Of a stretch of 64,000 bases of DNA, positions 28,310 to 38,337 are shown piece by piece. Source of the DNA: Wolbachia endosymbiont (group A) of Longitarsus flavicornis (GTDB taxonomy: Bacteria; Pseudomonadota; Alphaproteobacteria; Rickettsiales; Anaplasmataceae); contig NZ_OZ008337.1 in assembly GCF_963931955.1 (NCBI RefSeq), positions 558,001 through 622,000 on the forward strand, given 5' to 3'. Below the pieces are notes generated by a model. That model did not search any database. It was not told the origin of the DNA and was given only the letters and a program-made list of their open reading frames with translations. Made by a program: the position numbers and the translations under genes. Numbering within the stretch: position 1 is the stretch's first letter; every line of letters starts with the position of its first letter.

Positions 28310-29122
28310 TTACATTTCCACAACGTTGCCATCGGGCAGATCATTACCGGGCTGAATATGGTTATGGCCAGCATTATCAAGTTCAGTGGAAGGGTCATCA
28401 TTGATAGGTTGATTAAACAACTTGTCAAGTTGAACTGCAAGAAATACTGCACTATATATTATGCTGACTGTTACGCTTAAGTTGAAATTATAGATTATAC
28501 CATTACCTAAGTTTATTGGTATAGTTGGAGTCTCTATCCTTCTTAATATGAAGTTTAATAAACCTAACGACAAAGTTAATGTGCTAATAATAAGGTCCTT
28601 CTTACACTCAGCAGACTTTTCAGGATCCTTATTATCCAGATATTTCTTGCATGTATAATAATAGCTTATAGGTTCTGAAATGAACAAAAATAGGATCGTT
28701 GAGGTTAAGTTAATATAACTTATTATGTCTGTATTGCTTCCAGTGCAAAAATGGATGATTTTCAACATCATTAGCGCTTCTATGGTGCTGCTTGCAAGAT
28801 TAGCCGATTTACCCAAAATTTTTGCTAATTCTTTTTTACCCTTAGGGTCTTTATAATCTTTTACCAAATCCCGTAAGATAAATGCAGAATGGACAATGTA
28901 TAGGGTAGATGTCGGAAATTTCACCCATCGGGCAACATTCTTTATAAAGGAGATATTGGATCTGTTATTGTCAATAAACTCACAACAAAATTGCAGTGAA
29001 ATCTTACACAATAGGGCTGTTAAACCTGTTGTGATGCAGATTACCTTCCTGAAATCATGATTATAAATATCATGCACCTTTTGTGCGGGCGTGTTGGATT
29101 CCTTTTTTAGCTTGTTTGGCAT
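28310..29122 (-). CDS. Multi-pass membrane protein of unknown function
   Basis: 270 aa. Roughly six hydrophobic segments: ICITTGLTALLCKI, LYIVHSAFILRDL, IEALMMLKIIHF, YINLTSTILFLFI, IISTLTLSLGLLNFIL and LSVTVSIIYSAVFLAV. Charged linkers (DYKDPKGKKELAKIL) and a polar, Asp/Asn-rich C-terminal tail (DDPSTELDNAGHNHIQ). No family recognised; likely Wolbachia-specific. Ends back to back with gshA, leaving no room for a separate terminator. Confidence 0.65.
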   Translation of the reverse strand: MPNKLKKESNTPAQKVHDIYNHDFRKVICITTGLTALLCKISLQFCCEFIDNNRSNISFIKNVARWVKFPTSTLYIVHSAFILRDLVKDYKDPKGKKELAKILGKSANLASSTIEALMMLKIIHFCTGSNTDIISYINLTSTILFLFISEPISYYYTCKKYLDNKDPEKSAECKKDLIISTLTLSLGLLNFILRRIETPTIPINLGNGIIYNFNLSVTVSIIYSAVFLAVQLDKLFNQPINDDPSTELDNAGHNHIQPGNDLPDGNVVEM

Positions 29123-29173
29123 GAAATAGTTAACAAAATAATAACTCCCTGTTATTCTATCACATAAAATCCT

Positions 29174-29201
29174 AAAAGAAAAGCCCTATAAATCAGGACT
29201 T
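29174..29201 (-). terminator. Candidate Rho-independent terminator after hemH
   Basis: On the minus strand AAGTCCT and AGGGCTT form a 7-bp stem with one G-U pair and a 7-base loop, followed by TTCTTTT. It begins within the last bases of the hemH stop codon. Confidence 0.55.
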
Positions 29202-30148
29202 TAAGGGAGATTTATGCACAAATCGGCTAAGCATTTTATAAACAAGGGATCGGTACTGAGAGTTGGCACGCGAAAGTAATATCCATCCTTGATAATTGTT
29301 TTATATTCTATATCAAGTTCAACTAGAGTTTCCGAATGCTCAGAAACAAAAGATATAGGTGATAGAACTACAGGTACACCATCAGCTTTTGCGCGTAATA
29401 GCTCACTTTCAGTGCTTGGCTCTAGCCATTTTACAGGACCAATCTTACTCTGATAACATATTGACCAATCTAAGTTATTGATAGCTAACTTTTCTACTAT
29501 TAACTCTACACTTCTTTCTACCTGTGAAGCGTAAGGGTCGCCCTTTTTAATGATACTAAGAGGTAAGCTATGGGCTGAAAATAGGACTCTTGGTTTACCG
29601 ATTTTGCTAGCCAATTTATAGTACTTAGCTATCAGATTAGCGTGAGCTTCAATAAAATCTTGGTTATCATAATAACGGTGAATCATTTTTGTATTGCATT
29701 TTAGGCCATACCGTTTAGCATTTTTTTGCCAATTCTCGATGGATGACAGAGTTGTGGTAGTTGAATATTGTGGATACAGTGGCAACAGAATTACTTCGTC
29801 AGGATCAAATTGTTTTACACTTTTAACAACTTCGTCGGCAAAAGGGTGCCAGTAGCGCATGCAGATGAATACCTTGTATACATGGTTTCTATCTTCATTT
29901 AATTTTAGTTCTAAAGCATTAACTTGTGCTTTCGTATTATCCAAAATCGGCGATTTGCCTCCGATTTGCTCATATATTTCTCGTGCAGTATTTTCTCGTT
30001 TTGCAGATATAAACTTTGCTAAAAGAAACCGAAAGGGATTCAGTAGATTGATTATTCTCCTGTCATAAAAAAGATTGAATAAAAAAGGACGGACTGCATT
30101 CAGTGAATCTGGCCCGCCAAGATTAAATAAGATAACTGCCTTTTTCAC
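29201..30148 (-). CDS. hemH: Ferrochelatase
   Basis: Inserts iron into protoporphyrin IX, the last step of haem synthesis. 315 aa, normal. Catalytic His in SAHSLPLSI, the Glu region [16 protein letters not shown], the N-terminal [23 protein letters not shown] and [13 protein letters not shown] are all there. Starts with GTG at 30148, directly following the TAG of the upstream membrane-protein gene (30149-30151), so the two are translationally coupled. Confidence 0.95.
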   Translation of the reverse strand: MKKAVILFNLGGPDSLNAVRPFLFNLFYDRRIINLLNPFRFLLAKFISAKRENTAREIYEQIGGKSPILDNTKAQVNALELKLNEDRNHVYKVFICMRYWHPFADEVVKSVKQFDPDEVILLPLYPQYSTTTTLSSIENWQKNAKRYGLKCNTKMIHRYYDNQDFIEAHANLIAKYYKLASKIGKPRVLFSAHSLPLSIIKKGDPYASQVERSVELIVEKLAINNLDWSICYQSKIGPVKWLEPSTESELLRAKADGVPVVLSPISFVSEHSETLVELDIEYKTIIKDGYYFRVPTLSTDPLFIKCLADLCINLP

Positions 30149-30928
30149 CTACGCACTACTACAACAAGTTACTTTTGGGGTGCCTATACGTTCAGCTACA
30201 GGTTCATCAAGTATAGATATAGGCACTAAATTTCTCACACTAGCATACAATAAATGACCTGATCTCTGCAGGTTACTCTTGGTAGATGCGAATTTTTCTC
30301 TGTCAAAAACCGCGTCGACACAAAAACTTGGCACTACTTCAAGAAGTTCAACAGCAGCTAAAGATAGCATTATACAACTTTGAAGAACCTTCAAAAGAAC
30401 CTTTAGAGGGAAAAGTAAAACTTTAACGAAAAGAGAGGTGCTACTTGTTTCATCCAGTAGTTGCCCTGAGTTAGGCGAATTATACTCGATGTGTTTTCTA
30501 TTTTGATCAAAAATAGGAAATTTTATAGTATCTTTCTTAAATTCCTCATCTATTTCTTTTCTACTATTGTTGGTGATTTTTTCCATTAACTTTTCACGTA
30601 GATTAAAAATTCTGACAATAAAACATGTGGCAATCATTAAAGCAGCGCATACAAGTACGCATTGTAGAAGACCAGTGAATGCAAGGCAAACAAGCGGTAC
30701 TATGACAGCCATTTCAAGAAACGGAATAGTATTTCTTTTCATTGCAAAGGCAGCGCCTTTTTTTAATTCTGTATTATGATATGAACTATATTCCAAATAA
30801 CTTAAAAAGGCTAAATTAAAAGTCAGAAACCCTTTTGTTCCACAAAAAATTGACGATTTCAAGTTATTGACCAATTTTTTAGCAGTAGATTCAGGTTTTT
30901 CATTAGTTTTTTTACAACAAGTATGCAT
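30149..30928 (-). CDS. Membrane protein of unknown function, coupled to hemH
   Basis: 259 aa with three or four hydrophobic stretches (LTFNLAFLSYL, FLEMAVIVPLVCLAFTGLLQ plus CVLVCAALMIATCFIV, VLLKVLQSCIMLSLAAVELL). N-terminal MHTCCKKTN and C-terminal VTCCSSA are cysteine pairs. The stop codon touches the hemH start. No family recognised; a relation to haem or metal handling would be only a guess from position and the cysteines. Confidence 0.6.
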   Translation of the reverse strand: MHTCCKKTNEKPESTAKKLVNNLKSSIFCGTKGFLTFNLAFLSYLEYSSYHNTELKKGAAFAMKRNTIPFLEMAVIVPLVCLAFTGLLQCVLVCAALMIATCFIVRIFNLREKLMEKITNNSRKEIDEEFKKDTIKFPIFDQNRKHIEYNSPNSGQLLDETSSTSLFVKVLLFPLKVLLKVLQSCIMLSLAAVELLEVVPSFCVDAVFDREKFASTKSNLQRSGHLLYASVRNLVPISILDEPVAERIGTPKVTCCSSA

Positions 30929-31041
30929 ACAATACTCCCTTGATGATTTGTTCTTAATTATAGATAAAAAATCACTTCTATGAAATTAAAATTTGTAATA
31001 AAATAAATCTATAAATGTACTATTCTATATAAGGAAACAAT

Positions 31042-31461
31042 ATGGCAATTGAGAAGACACTTTCAATCTTAAAACCTGATGCAGTAAAAAATAATATTAC
31101 AGGCAATATAAATTCCTACATCGAACAATCTGGGCTGAAAATCACAGCACAAAAAATGATGTTACTAACAAAAAAACAAGCAGAGCTGTTTTATGAAATT
31201 CATAAAGATAGGCCTTTTTTTGGGGAATTGGTAGAGTTTATGACTTCTGGTTCTGTGATAGTTCAAGTTTTAGTTGGTGACAATGCAGTAAGTAAATACA
31301 GACAAATCATGGGAGCTACCGATCCAAAGCAGGCAGATAAAGGCACAATCAGGGGTGATTTTGCTGATGACATAAGTGAGAATAGAGTTCACGGCTCAGA
31401 TAGCACAGAAAACGCTCGTAAGGAAATAGCTTTCTTTTTTGCTGAATGTGAGTTGGTGTAG
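31042..31461 (+). CDS. ndk: Nucleoside diphosphate kinase
   Basis: Balances NTP and dNTP pools by phosphate transfer through a histidine. 139 aa. [14 protein letters not shown] at the N-terminus, [21 protein letters not shown], and the active histidine H117 in ENRVHGSDS are intact. It is divergent from the upstream membrane protein/hemH pair and alone in its unit. Confidence 0.96.
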   Translation: MAIEKTLSILKPDAVKNNITGNINSYIEQSGLKITAQKMMLLTKKQAELFYEIHKDRPFFGELVEFMTSGSVIVQVLVGDNAVSKYRQIMGATDPKQADKGTIRGDFADDISENRVHGSDSTENARKEIAFFFAECELV

Positions 31462-31841
31462 TTAATTCAACTCAGATTTTCCTATATATAACTAAATTTT
31501 CTGGATCCTATGTCAAGCATACATCTGTACGAACGTTGTAATTTTAAGATGGTAAATGGTGTCATCTTAACTGGTGTGACATTAAAATGACAAGGTTGTG
31601 CCAAGTAGCTCACACTGGAACTTATAGCTATAATAAGTAACTACGTCATACCGCCGCGGTATCTCAGCCTAGATCCCGCTAACAAGTAGCGGGATGACGA
31701 GGTCTTTCAATAGTAAATCTTACCTGTGTTAGCTATAGAATATCTTAAATTACAGATTTGGTTACTATGCTTCTCCTTAAATTGACCATTTCCCCTAAAC
31801 GCTATTAGCTTCCTTAAAACTTACATTAATGCCTATTTTGC
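31462..31841. other. Intergenic stretch with palindromic repeat
   Basis: No gene. A palindromic repeat of the second type lies at 31644-31699: CGTCATACCGCCGCGGTATC followed by GATCCCGCTAACAAGTAGCG GGATGACG. Further upstream are half-sites of a GTGTCATC-type repeat (31559-31600). Confidence 0.7.
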
Positions 31842-32546
31842 CTAAACTGAAGCGTCTTTTTCAATTTTTTCTAGCATCAACTCAGCAGCTTTTTGTTCAG
31901 CAATCTTTTTACTAGAAGCGCATGCAGAAACTTTACCATAATCTTCTATGCAAACTGATATAGTAAATTCAGGATTGTGCGCTGGTCCAGTTTGTTTTAC
32001 AAGCTCATATTCTGGTAAAGGCAATTTGTTTTTCTGAGTCCACTCTTGCAGTGAGGTTTTAGGATCTTGAGGGGGATCAAGCATGCTTTTAGCTAGCTTT
32101 TCCCAATATTGGATAATAAACTTTTCAACATTTTCAAGTCCGCCATCAACATAAATTGCACCTATTAGTGCTTCAAGCGAGTTTTCTAAATTTTTTAAGT
32201 TACATCTTCCTCCATTGCAGCGTTCACTATTATTCATGATAATGAAGTTGCCTAATTTTATTTCTTTAGCAACATTAGCAATGGTGTTGCCACAAACTAA
32301 ATCCGTCTTTCTTTTTGCCAATGCTCCTTCTTTTTCTTCAGGAAATAGTTTAAACAGTATGGCAGATACGACCATATTCAAAACACTGTCGCCCAAAAAC
32401 TCTAGTCTTTCGTAGCTTACGATCTGGTTTTTGCTATTCCTTTTATTTACGCTTGGGTGAGTTAGTGCCTCTTCTAATATTGCATAATTTGTAAATTTAT
32501 AATCAATGATCTTAGATATTGCATCATTCAAACTCTTCATACCCAT
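31842..32546 (-). CDS. rnc: Ribonuclease III
   Basis: Cuts double-stranded RNA, including rRNA precursors. 234 aa. The RNase III signature ERLEFLGDSVLNMV has the catalytic acidic residues (E46, E49, D53), and the second acidic site is in NSLEALIGAIYVDGG. The C-terminal dsRNA-binding domain runs from DPKTSLQEWTQKNKLPLPEY to KKIAEQKAAELML. Complete. Confidence 0.96.
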   Translation of the reverse strand: MGMKSLNDAISKIIDYKFTNYAILEEALTHPSVNKRNSKNQIVSYERLEFLGDSVLNMVVSAILFKLFPEEKEGALAKRKTDLVCGNTIANVAKEIKLGNFIIMNNSERCNGGRCNLKNLENSLEALIGAIYVDGGLENVEKFIIQYWEKLAKSMLDPPQDPKTSLQEWTQKNKLPLPEYELVKQTGPAHNPEFTISVCIEDYGKVSACASSKKIAEQKAAELMLEKIEKDASV

Positions 32547-32630
32547 TATTTAAAAGAAAAACACTTTCTACCACCTTTATACCAGAGAATTAGTTTTATT
32601 TTATTAAAATAATACCACCAACTTCCAAAA

Positions 32631-33698
32631 TTAATGTATACAACCCACCACCTCACTAATGTTACTAAATCCATCTTTCCTTATTAGTTCTGCAAGTTCT
32701 AGATTAATTTTGTTTACAACTTGAGGTCCGTGGTATATGAGAGCAGTGTACAACTGCACCAAAGAAGCTCCTGCCTTTATTTTTTTATATGCATCAGCAC
32801 CACTTGAGATTCCTCCGCACCCTATCAATAATATTTTGCCCTTAGTAAATTTGTACATATCGCCCAATAACTCGGTTGAAAGTTTGAACAGTGGTTTGCC
32901 ACTCAACCCGCCACTCTCGTTGTGGTGGGAATGTAAGTTATTCCGACTGATCGTAGTGTTGCTCACTGTTAATCCGTCAATCTTATATTCCAATGCAAGC
33001 TCAGCGATATTTTCTTTCGTTTGCTGATCTATATCTGGTGAAATTTTTAATATTATTGGTATGGATTTAGAATTATCAATTGATTTCCGGGTTAGAGTTA
33101 CGGATCTCAACAATTCCGATAATTCTTGCTTATTGTGCAGATTGCGTAAATTAGGCGTGTTTGGGGATGAGATGTTCAGCACTATATAATTGCTCTTTCC
33201 ATATACTATCTTTATTAAGTCAACATAATCACTGATTTGGTTCTTTGATGTACTGTTTTTTCCTATGTTGATGCCAAAAATGCAGTCATCAAGCTTGGTT
33301 TCATCTATTTGTTTAAGAAAATAGTCTATTCCTTTATTGTTAAATCCCAATCTGTTAATTACCCCTTGATCTTTAATTAACCGAAAAATTCTTGGCTTTT
33401 TGTTTCCATATTGTGGATTACGAGTTACAGTACCAGTTTCAATAAACCCAAAACCAAATGAGAGCATAGGCCTTATAACTTCTGCATTCTTGTCAAAACC
33501 TGCAGCCAGACCTACGGGGCTTCTGAGCTTATTACCAAAAAAATTCACACTCAAAGATTCTGGTAGCTCTATAGGATTCTTATAAGGTATTTTCTTTAAT
33601 GCCATAATTGCCAAAGAGTGAGCAACTTCGGGCGGTAGTAAAAATAGTAAATTACGTTTGTAAAACACTTTGCTTATTTTTAGTTTATTTTTTACCAT
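32631..33698 (-). CDS. pyrD: Dihydroorotate dehydrogenase (quinone), class 2
   Basis: Fourth step of pyrimidine synthesis, FMN enzyme using membrane quinone. 355 aa. Class 2 features: N-terminal extension with a hydrophobic stretch (NLLFLLPPEVAHSLAIMAL), LRSPVGLAAGFDKNAEV, ETGTVTRNPQYGNKKPRIFRL, NISSPNTPNLRNL (catalytic Ser), LKISPDID and LIGCGGISSGADAYKKIKAGA. Starts at the ATG just after AGCGTTTC. Complete. Confidence 0.95.
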   Translation of the reverse strand: MVKNKLKISKVFYKRNLLFLLPPEVAHSLAIMALKKIPYKNPIELPESLSVNFFGNKLRSPVGLAAGFDKNAEVIRPMLSFGFGFIETGTVTRNPQYGNKKPRIFRLIKDQGVINRLGFNNKGIDYFLKQIDETKLDDCIFGINIGKNSTSKNQISDYVDLIKIVYGKSNYIVLNISSPNTPNLRNLHNKQELSELLRSVTLTRKSIDNSKSIPIILKISPDIDQQTKENIAELALEYKIDGLTVSNTTISRNNLHSHHNESGGLSGKPLFKLSTELLGDMYKFTKGKILLIGCGGISSGADAYKKIKAGASLVQLYTALIYHGPQVVNKINLELAELIRKDGFSNISEVVGCIH

Positions 33699-33828
33699 GA
33701 AACGCTATAAGAGTATAACCATAACTTGAAAAGAAATTGATTTTACTATGGATAAGCTTTCTCTATAGGTTACACACTCAAAGCTACTGTTGAATTGAGC
33801 AACTTTTACAAGATATAGAAAATGAAAG

Positions 33829-33900
33829 AGGCCGGGACCGGAATTGAACCGGTATAAAAGGATTTGCAGTCCTCCGCATAAGCCATTCTGCCACCCAGCC
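33829..33900 (-). tRNA. tRNA-Cys(GCA)
   Basis: 72 bases, cloverleaf read on the minus strand. Acceptor arm GGCTGGG pairs with CCCGGCC, the discriminator is T (usual for tRNA-Cys), the anticodon loop is GACTGCAAATCC with anticodon GCA, and the T arm holds GGTTCAATTCC. CCA is not encoded. Confidence 0.95.
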
Positions 33901-33905
33901 GTTTT

Positions 33906-34805
33906 TTATGCGTAGATATCCATTATATCTTTTAGCATAGATAAAGCTTCTTCTTTTTTTCGTTGAAAAGTGTTACGCCCAATGATTGAACCATTACCAC
34001 CACCCTGCTTAATTTCTTTCGCTTCATTGTATATGTTATCTACTTCCTTCGATTCACCACCAGAAAAAACTACTATTCTTTTCCCTGCAAAACAAGACCT
34101 TTTAACATATTCAATTCTTTTAGATAATGATTCAATATTTTCTGTTTCTATTTTCTCCCTTTCCAAATATTTAGTTGGAAGTTTTACTTTTATTATATTA
34201 GCGCCAAGCAAAGCTGCCATGTGCGCAGCATAGGCAATAACATCAACTGCTGTTTCACCTTCTTTGGAAATCCCTTCACCGCGTGGATAAGACCATAGCA
34301 CTACTGCAAGTCCATAAGATTTGGCTTCAGCTATGATTCCACGGGCTTCCTCCATCATATCGAAACACTTAGCAGAACCAGGATATATAGTAAATCCGAC
34401 AGCTAAGCATCCCAAACGCAGCGCATCTTTCACAGAAGAGGTTATTGCTTGATCAGAGGTTAGATCCTTTGAATGTAAAGAGTTGGAACTATTAAGTTTC
34501 AAAATAAGTGGGAGCATTCCAGCATAAGTTGCAGCACCAGCTTCAATCATACCAAGTGGAGCAGCATATGCACTTACTCCCGAATCAACCGCAAGCTGAA
34601 AATGATAATGTGGGTCATAAGCATCAGGGTTAACTTCAAAACTTTTAATTGGACCATGCTCAAATCCTTGATCTACTGGCAGAATCACTAACTTGCCAGT
34701 GCCGCCAAGCTTTCCATGCATGAGAATACGAGTAAGATTTGCTTTTACCCCAGGGTTTTCACTTTCGTAGTAGCTTAGGACTTGTTTTACTTTATCACTT
34801 ATCAC
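33906..34805 (-). CDS. Class I fructose-bisphosphate aldolase (FbaB/DhnA-type)
   Basis: Splits or makes fructose-1,6-bisphosphate through a Schiff-base lysine, 299 aa. Patterns: LPVDQGFEHGPIKSF, LKLNSSNSLHS, VVLWSYPRGEGISK, IIKVKLPTKYL (candidate Schiff-base Lys), VVFSGGESKEV and GGNGSIIGRNTFQRKKEEALSML. Resembles the archaeal-type class I aldolases found in Rickettsiales, where it may run in the gluconeogenic direction; that is inference. Ends five bases from tRNA-Cys. Confidence 0.88.
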   Translation of the reverse strand: MISDKVKQVLSYYESENPGVKANLTRILMHGKLGGTGKLVILPVDQGFEHGPIKSFEVNPDAYDPHYHFQLAVDSGVSAYAAPLGMIEAGAATYAGMLPLILKLNSSNSLHSKDLTSDQAITSSVKDALRLGCLAVGFTIYPGSAKCFDMMEEARGIIAEAKSYGLAVVLWSYPRGEGISKEGETAVDVIAYAAHMAALLGANIIKVKLPTKYLEREKIETENIESLSKRIEYVKRSCFAGKRIVVFSGGESKEVDNIYNEAKEIKQGGGNGSIIGRNTFQRKKEEALSMLKDIMDIYA

Positions 34806-34866
34806 TATAATTCAAATTGAATTTAAGTTATAGATTGTAACAAAGATGAAGTTCAATACAAGGATT

Positions 34867-37173
34867 TTAAACTATATCAAAAGCAATTTTATTTTCTACT
34901 TTATTCATATATATTCTTAATTTCTTTCCTTTTGTTAATTTACGATTCAGTATTTCTTCCGCTAAGTAACTTTTTATCTCTTTTTCAATAAGTCTCTCTA
35001 TCGGACGTGCTCCCATTTCCTTACTATAACCCATTTGTACAAGATAAGATTTCACTTCATCCTCTACCAAGCAGTTTATGCCTTTTTGCGTCAGTTGCTT
35101 TTTCAGTTCTAGGACAAATTTATCCACAATATGCAAAATCACATCCGTACTTAAGTCAGAAAAAGAAATAATCGCATCAAGACGGTTACGAAATTCAGGG
35201 CTAAAAACCTGTTCTATCGCTTTTTCACTATCACCAATGTTAAAATTTTTATGCCCAAAGCCAACAAAACTTTTGCTGCGTTCAGCTGCTCCTGCATTAG
35301 TTGTCATAATTAAAATTATATTGGAAAAGTTAACTTTACGTCCGTAAGTGTCTGTAACACAACCATAATCCATAATTTGTAGCAATATATTATAGATATC
35401 GCTATGGGCCTTTTCAATTTCATCAAGCAGCACAACACTATATTGATTGTTAGATACAGATTCTGTGAGTAACCCACCCTGATCATAACCTACATATCCA
35501 GGAGGAGAACCAATCATCCTTGATATCGTATGAGATTCAATATATTCGGACATATCAAAGCGTATAAGATTCATGCCCATGCTTTCTGCTAATTGTTTTG
35601 CTAGCTCGGTTTTACCAACACCAGTTGGTCCTGCAAAAAGATAACTTGCTAAAGGTTTATTGTAATTCCTCAACCCAGATTTAGCAATTTTAATAGAATT
35701 AACAAGAGATTCTATTGCCTGCTCTTGGCCAAAAATCACTTTCTCTAGATTAGCTTTTAAAGACTTTACTTTCTGCAAATCATCAGATTCAGATCCACAA
35801 GGCACATTTGTAATTCTAGTAATGGTATTCTTAATATCTCTACTATTTACAATTTTACCCCTGTTTCTTAGCAATTTACAATATGCCCCTGCCTCATCAA
35901 TAACATCAACCGCTTTATCAGGTAATATTCGCCCAGTAATATACTTATGCGAAAGTTCAGCCGCATACCTAATGGCATTCTTTGTATAATATACTCCATG
36001 ATACCCTTCATAGTAGTGCTTTATACCATCTAGTATCTTTATCGTTTCATTAACAGAAGATTCTTTAACATTAATTTTTTGAAACCTTCTCGCTAGTGCT
36101 TTATCTTTTTCAAAACTAGCGCTGTATTCTCTATATGTGGTTGCACCTATACAACGCAGTGTACCTCTTGCAAGCGCAGGTTTGAGTAGGTTACCTGCAT
36201 CAAGAAAGCTACCACTTGTAGAACCTGCTCCAATGATAGTGTGTATTTCGTCAATAAAAAGGATAGCACCTGGTTTTGCCTCAATCGCTTTTATTATGGA
36301 TTTTATTCTCTCTTCAAAATCACCTCTGTAGCGTGTCCCTGCAAGGAGTGATCCTAAATCCAAAGCATAAATTATACTGGACCTGAGCGCACTCGGAACA
36401 CTGCCTTCAATGATCTTGAGTACCAAACCCTCAACTATTGTTGTTTTACCAACACCTGGGTCTCCAACATACAAAGGGTTGTTTTTTCTACGCCTCAATA
36501 ATATTTCTATAGTGCGATTTAACTCATAATCACGACCAATAACATAATCTATTTTTTTGCTTCTTGCATAGTCATTTAAATTTTTACAATAACTTTGTAG
36601 AATTTCCTCATCTTTTAGTAGCTCACCTTTATTTACTGTAGTAGGAGCGTCATTATTTTTATCAAGTTTTACTTTATGATTGGTGGTGTATTCATCTATA
36701 TCGTTAGAGTATTTCATATTAGATATATGGTAAATCAAATTGGAATCTTTCGCATTTTGTTTCTGCAATAGATTTTCAACGTATAAGTCTTGCCTAGACA
36801 AAATTTCTACTAGAACATTTGCTCCATTTATTTCTTTTTTTCCCAAGCTATGAGCCCGTATTATTGCTCTGTGTATTATGCATTGAAACATTGAGCTAGG
36901 TTTAACTCCACTGATAATCAATTCAGAACTGCTTTGTAAAAACCCTTTTATATTATTATTATAATCATTAGCCTTAATATTGCACCTTGATAGAATGTTA
37001 TCCATATTTATGATTTCATCGGCTCTGATATTACATCTCGATAAAACGTAATTTACGTCCACGTCTTTAGTTAATGCCAGCAATAAATGTTCTACTTTCG
37101 CATATTTAAGATTAAAATTAGAAGCAATGAGTAGCGCTCTATTCAAACTTGCCTCTAAGTTTTTGGAAATCAT
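34867..37173 (-). CDS. clpA: ATP-dependent Clp protease ATP-binding subunit ClpA
   Basis: AAA+ unfoldase that feeds ClpP, 768 aa. Clp_N-type N domain (about 1-150), first ATPase with Walker A GDPGVGKTTIVEG and FIDEIHTIIGAG, second with GPTGVGKTELAKQ and LLDEIEKAHSDIYNILLQIMD, followed by ClpB_D2 (EMGARPIERLIE). No ClpB middle coiled coil, so ClpA not ClpB. The N domain has an apparent local duplication: VLSRCNIRADEI then ILSRCNIKANDY. Confidence 0.93.
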   Translation of the reverse strand: MISKNLEASLNRALLIASNFNLKYAKVEHLLLALTKDVDVNYVLSRCNIRADEIINMDNILSRCNIKANDYNNNIKGFLQSSSELIISGVKPSSMFQCIIHRAIIRAHSLGKKEINGANVLVEILSRQDLYVENLLQKQNAKDSNLIYHISNMKYSNDIDEYTTNHKVKLDKNNDAPTTVNKGELLKDEEILQSYCKNLNDYARSKKIDYVIGRDYELNRTIEILLRRRKNNPLYVGDPGVGKTTIVEGLVLKIIEGSVPSALRSSIIYALDLGSLLAGTRYRGDFEERIKSIIKAIEAKPGAILFIDEIHTIIGAGSTSGSFLDAGNLLKPALARGTLRCIGATTYREYSASFEKDKALARRFQKINVKESSVNETIKILDGIKHYYEGYHGVYYTKNAIRYAAELSHKYITGRILPDKAVDVIDEAGAYCKLLRNRGKIVNSRDIKNTITRITNVPCGSESDDLQKVKSLKANLEKVIFGQEQAIESLVNSIKIAKSGLRNYNKPLASYLFAGPTGVGKTELAKQLAESMGMNLIRFDMSEYIESHTISRMIGSPPGYVGYDQGGLLTESVSNNQYSVVLLDEIEKAHSDIYNILLQIMDYGCVTDTYGRKVNFSNIILIMTTNAGAAERSKSFVGFGHKNFNIGDSEKAIEQVFSPEFRNRLDAIISFSDLSTDVILHIVDKFVLELKKQLTQKGINCLVEDEVKSYLVQMGYSKEMGARPIERLIEKEIKSYLAEEILNRKLTKGKKLRIYMNKVENKIAFDIV

Positions 37174-37287
37174 CTCCTATTCTCTTTAAAAGTGGGAACT
37201 CATATATAATGAATAGCACACAATTATTAAAAAAATTGAAATCCAGGAGTTCGCTGTAGCCAATTTGAATCTCCACTATGGATCTAT

Positions 37288-37342
37288 GTCATAGCACCAC
37301 GATATCTCAGCATAGATTCCGCTAATGAGTAGCGGTATGACG
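37288..37342. repeat. Palindromic repeat, second type
   Basis: GTCATAGCACCACGATATCT with a decayed middle, then GATTCCGCTAATGAGTAGCG GTATGACG. Related to 31644-31699 but with substitutions. Confidence 0.7.
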
Positions 37343-37371
37343 GTAAACCTAGATTACTTTAGCTATAATTA

Positions 37372-38337
37372 TTAAGCTGCACCTGCTGGATTTGGTGATT
37401 GACTATTAAGAAACTCTGCCCTAGCTTTAGTAAACTCAGTTGAGGGTTTTGAAAAGAACATAACTTTTATTGCGCAGTACGCACAATATAATGCACAAGC
37501 AGCTGTACCTGCTGCAAGAATAACAAACCCAATTTTATCTGCTTTTCTGACATCTCCAACTGCAGCTTCAAGTGCGCAGCCAATACTGAAAAATGTAGAA
37601 CACACTACACCACCAGAGTATAGTAATACCTTACCACGATCAACGGCACCAAATAGCTGCCCAACTTTACTGTCGTGATCAGCATAATCTGCTGGTCTTT
37701 TGTTGTAGTTATCTTTTAAGTCTGGATCAGCGCCTCTCCTTAAAAGCAATTTCACAATTTCAACAGATTTGTGAATATGATCTTCACATAAGTAATGTAA
37801 CAGTGTTTTACCTTGATTATCTTTTGCATTAGGGTCAGCTCTGTTGTCTAAAAGTAATTCAGTAACTTTGTGGCAAAAAACGCCATTGCTGTTATTAACA
37901 ACGCAATGTAATGATGATTTGCCTTCTCGATCTTGCTTATTAGGATTAGCACCATGCTCTAAAAGCAAAGCTATGATCTTAACTCTTGACTCATGTTTCC
38001 ATGTATATCCAAATGCAAAGTTCAATGGCATATTGCCACTAGTGCCCTCTGTATTCAAATAATCAAGTTTATCATCATTTTTTACTGTTTTTAGCAACAA
38101 CTCTAAAAAGTCTAGCTTATCCTTATCAATAGCTGATATTACAAGATCCGAAAAAATTTCTGCTTGACCTGGTTGGCCATCGGTAAGAAATCTACATGCT
38201 TCTATTTTTTTTGAGAGCCCTTGTATATTGTCATTATGCAAATTTTTAAGTTGCTGTTTAACTTGATAAATAATCTCATGGTCAGAAAGATCACCTGTTA
38301 TCCCCAAGGTTTCTAAAGCTTCTTCTCTACTAATCAT
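37372..38337 (-). CDS. Ankyrin-repeat protein with C-terminal membrane segments
   Basis: 321 aa from the ATG at 38337, preceded by AGGGGGTG (an in-frame GTG at 38343 is the alternative). After a polar N-terminal third, ankyrin repeats follow: NMPLNFAFGYTW...LLEHGANPNKQD, GKSSLHCVVNN...LLLDNRADPNAKD, GKTLLHYLCEDH...LLLRRGADPDLKD. The C-terminus has two hydrophobic helices (VLLYSGGVVCSTFFSIGCAL and GFVILAAGTAACALYCAYCAI). Wolbachia genomes carry many ankyrin genes, some considered type IV effectors; a membrane-anchored form could face the host cytoplasm or stay in the bacterium. Function unknown. Confidence 0.85.
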   Translation of the reverse strand: MISREEALETLGITGDLSDHEIIYQVKQQLKNLHNDNIQGLSKKIEACRFLTDGQPGQAEIFSDLVISAIDKDKLDFLELLLKTVKNDDKLDYLNTEGTSGNMPLNFAFGYTWKHESRVKIIALLLEHGANPNKQDREGKSSLHCVVNNSNGVFCHKVTELLLDNRADPNAKDNQGKTLLHYLCEDHIHKSVEIVKLLLRRGADPDLKDNYNKRPADYADHDSKVGQLFGAVDRGKVLLYSGGVVCSTFFSIGCALEAAVGDVRKADKIGFVILAAGTAACALYCAYCAIKVMFFSKPSTEFTKARAEFLNSQSPNPAGAA

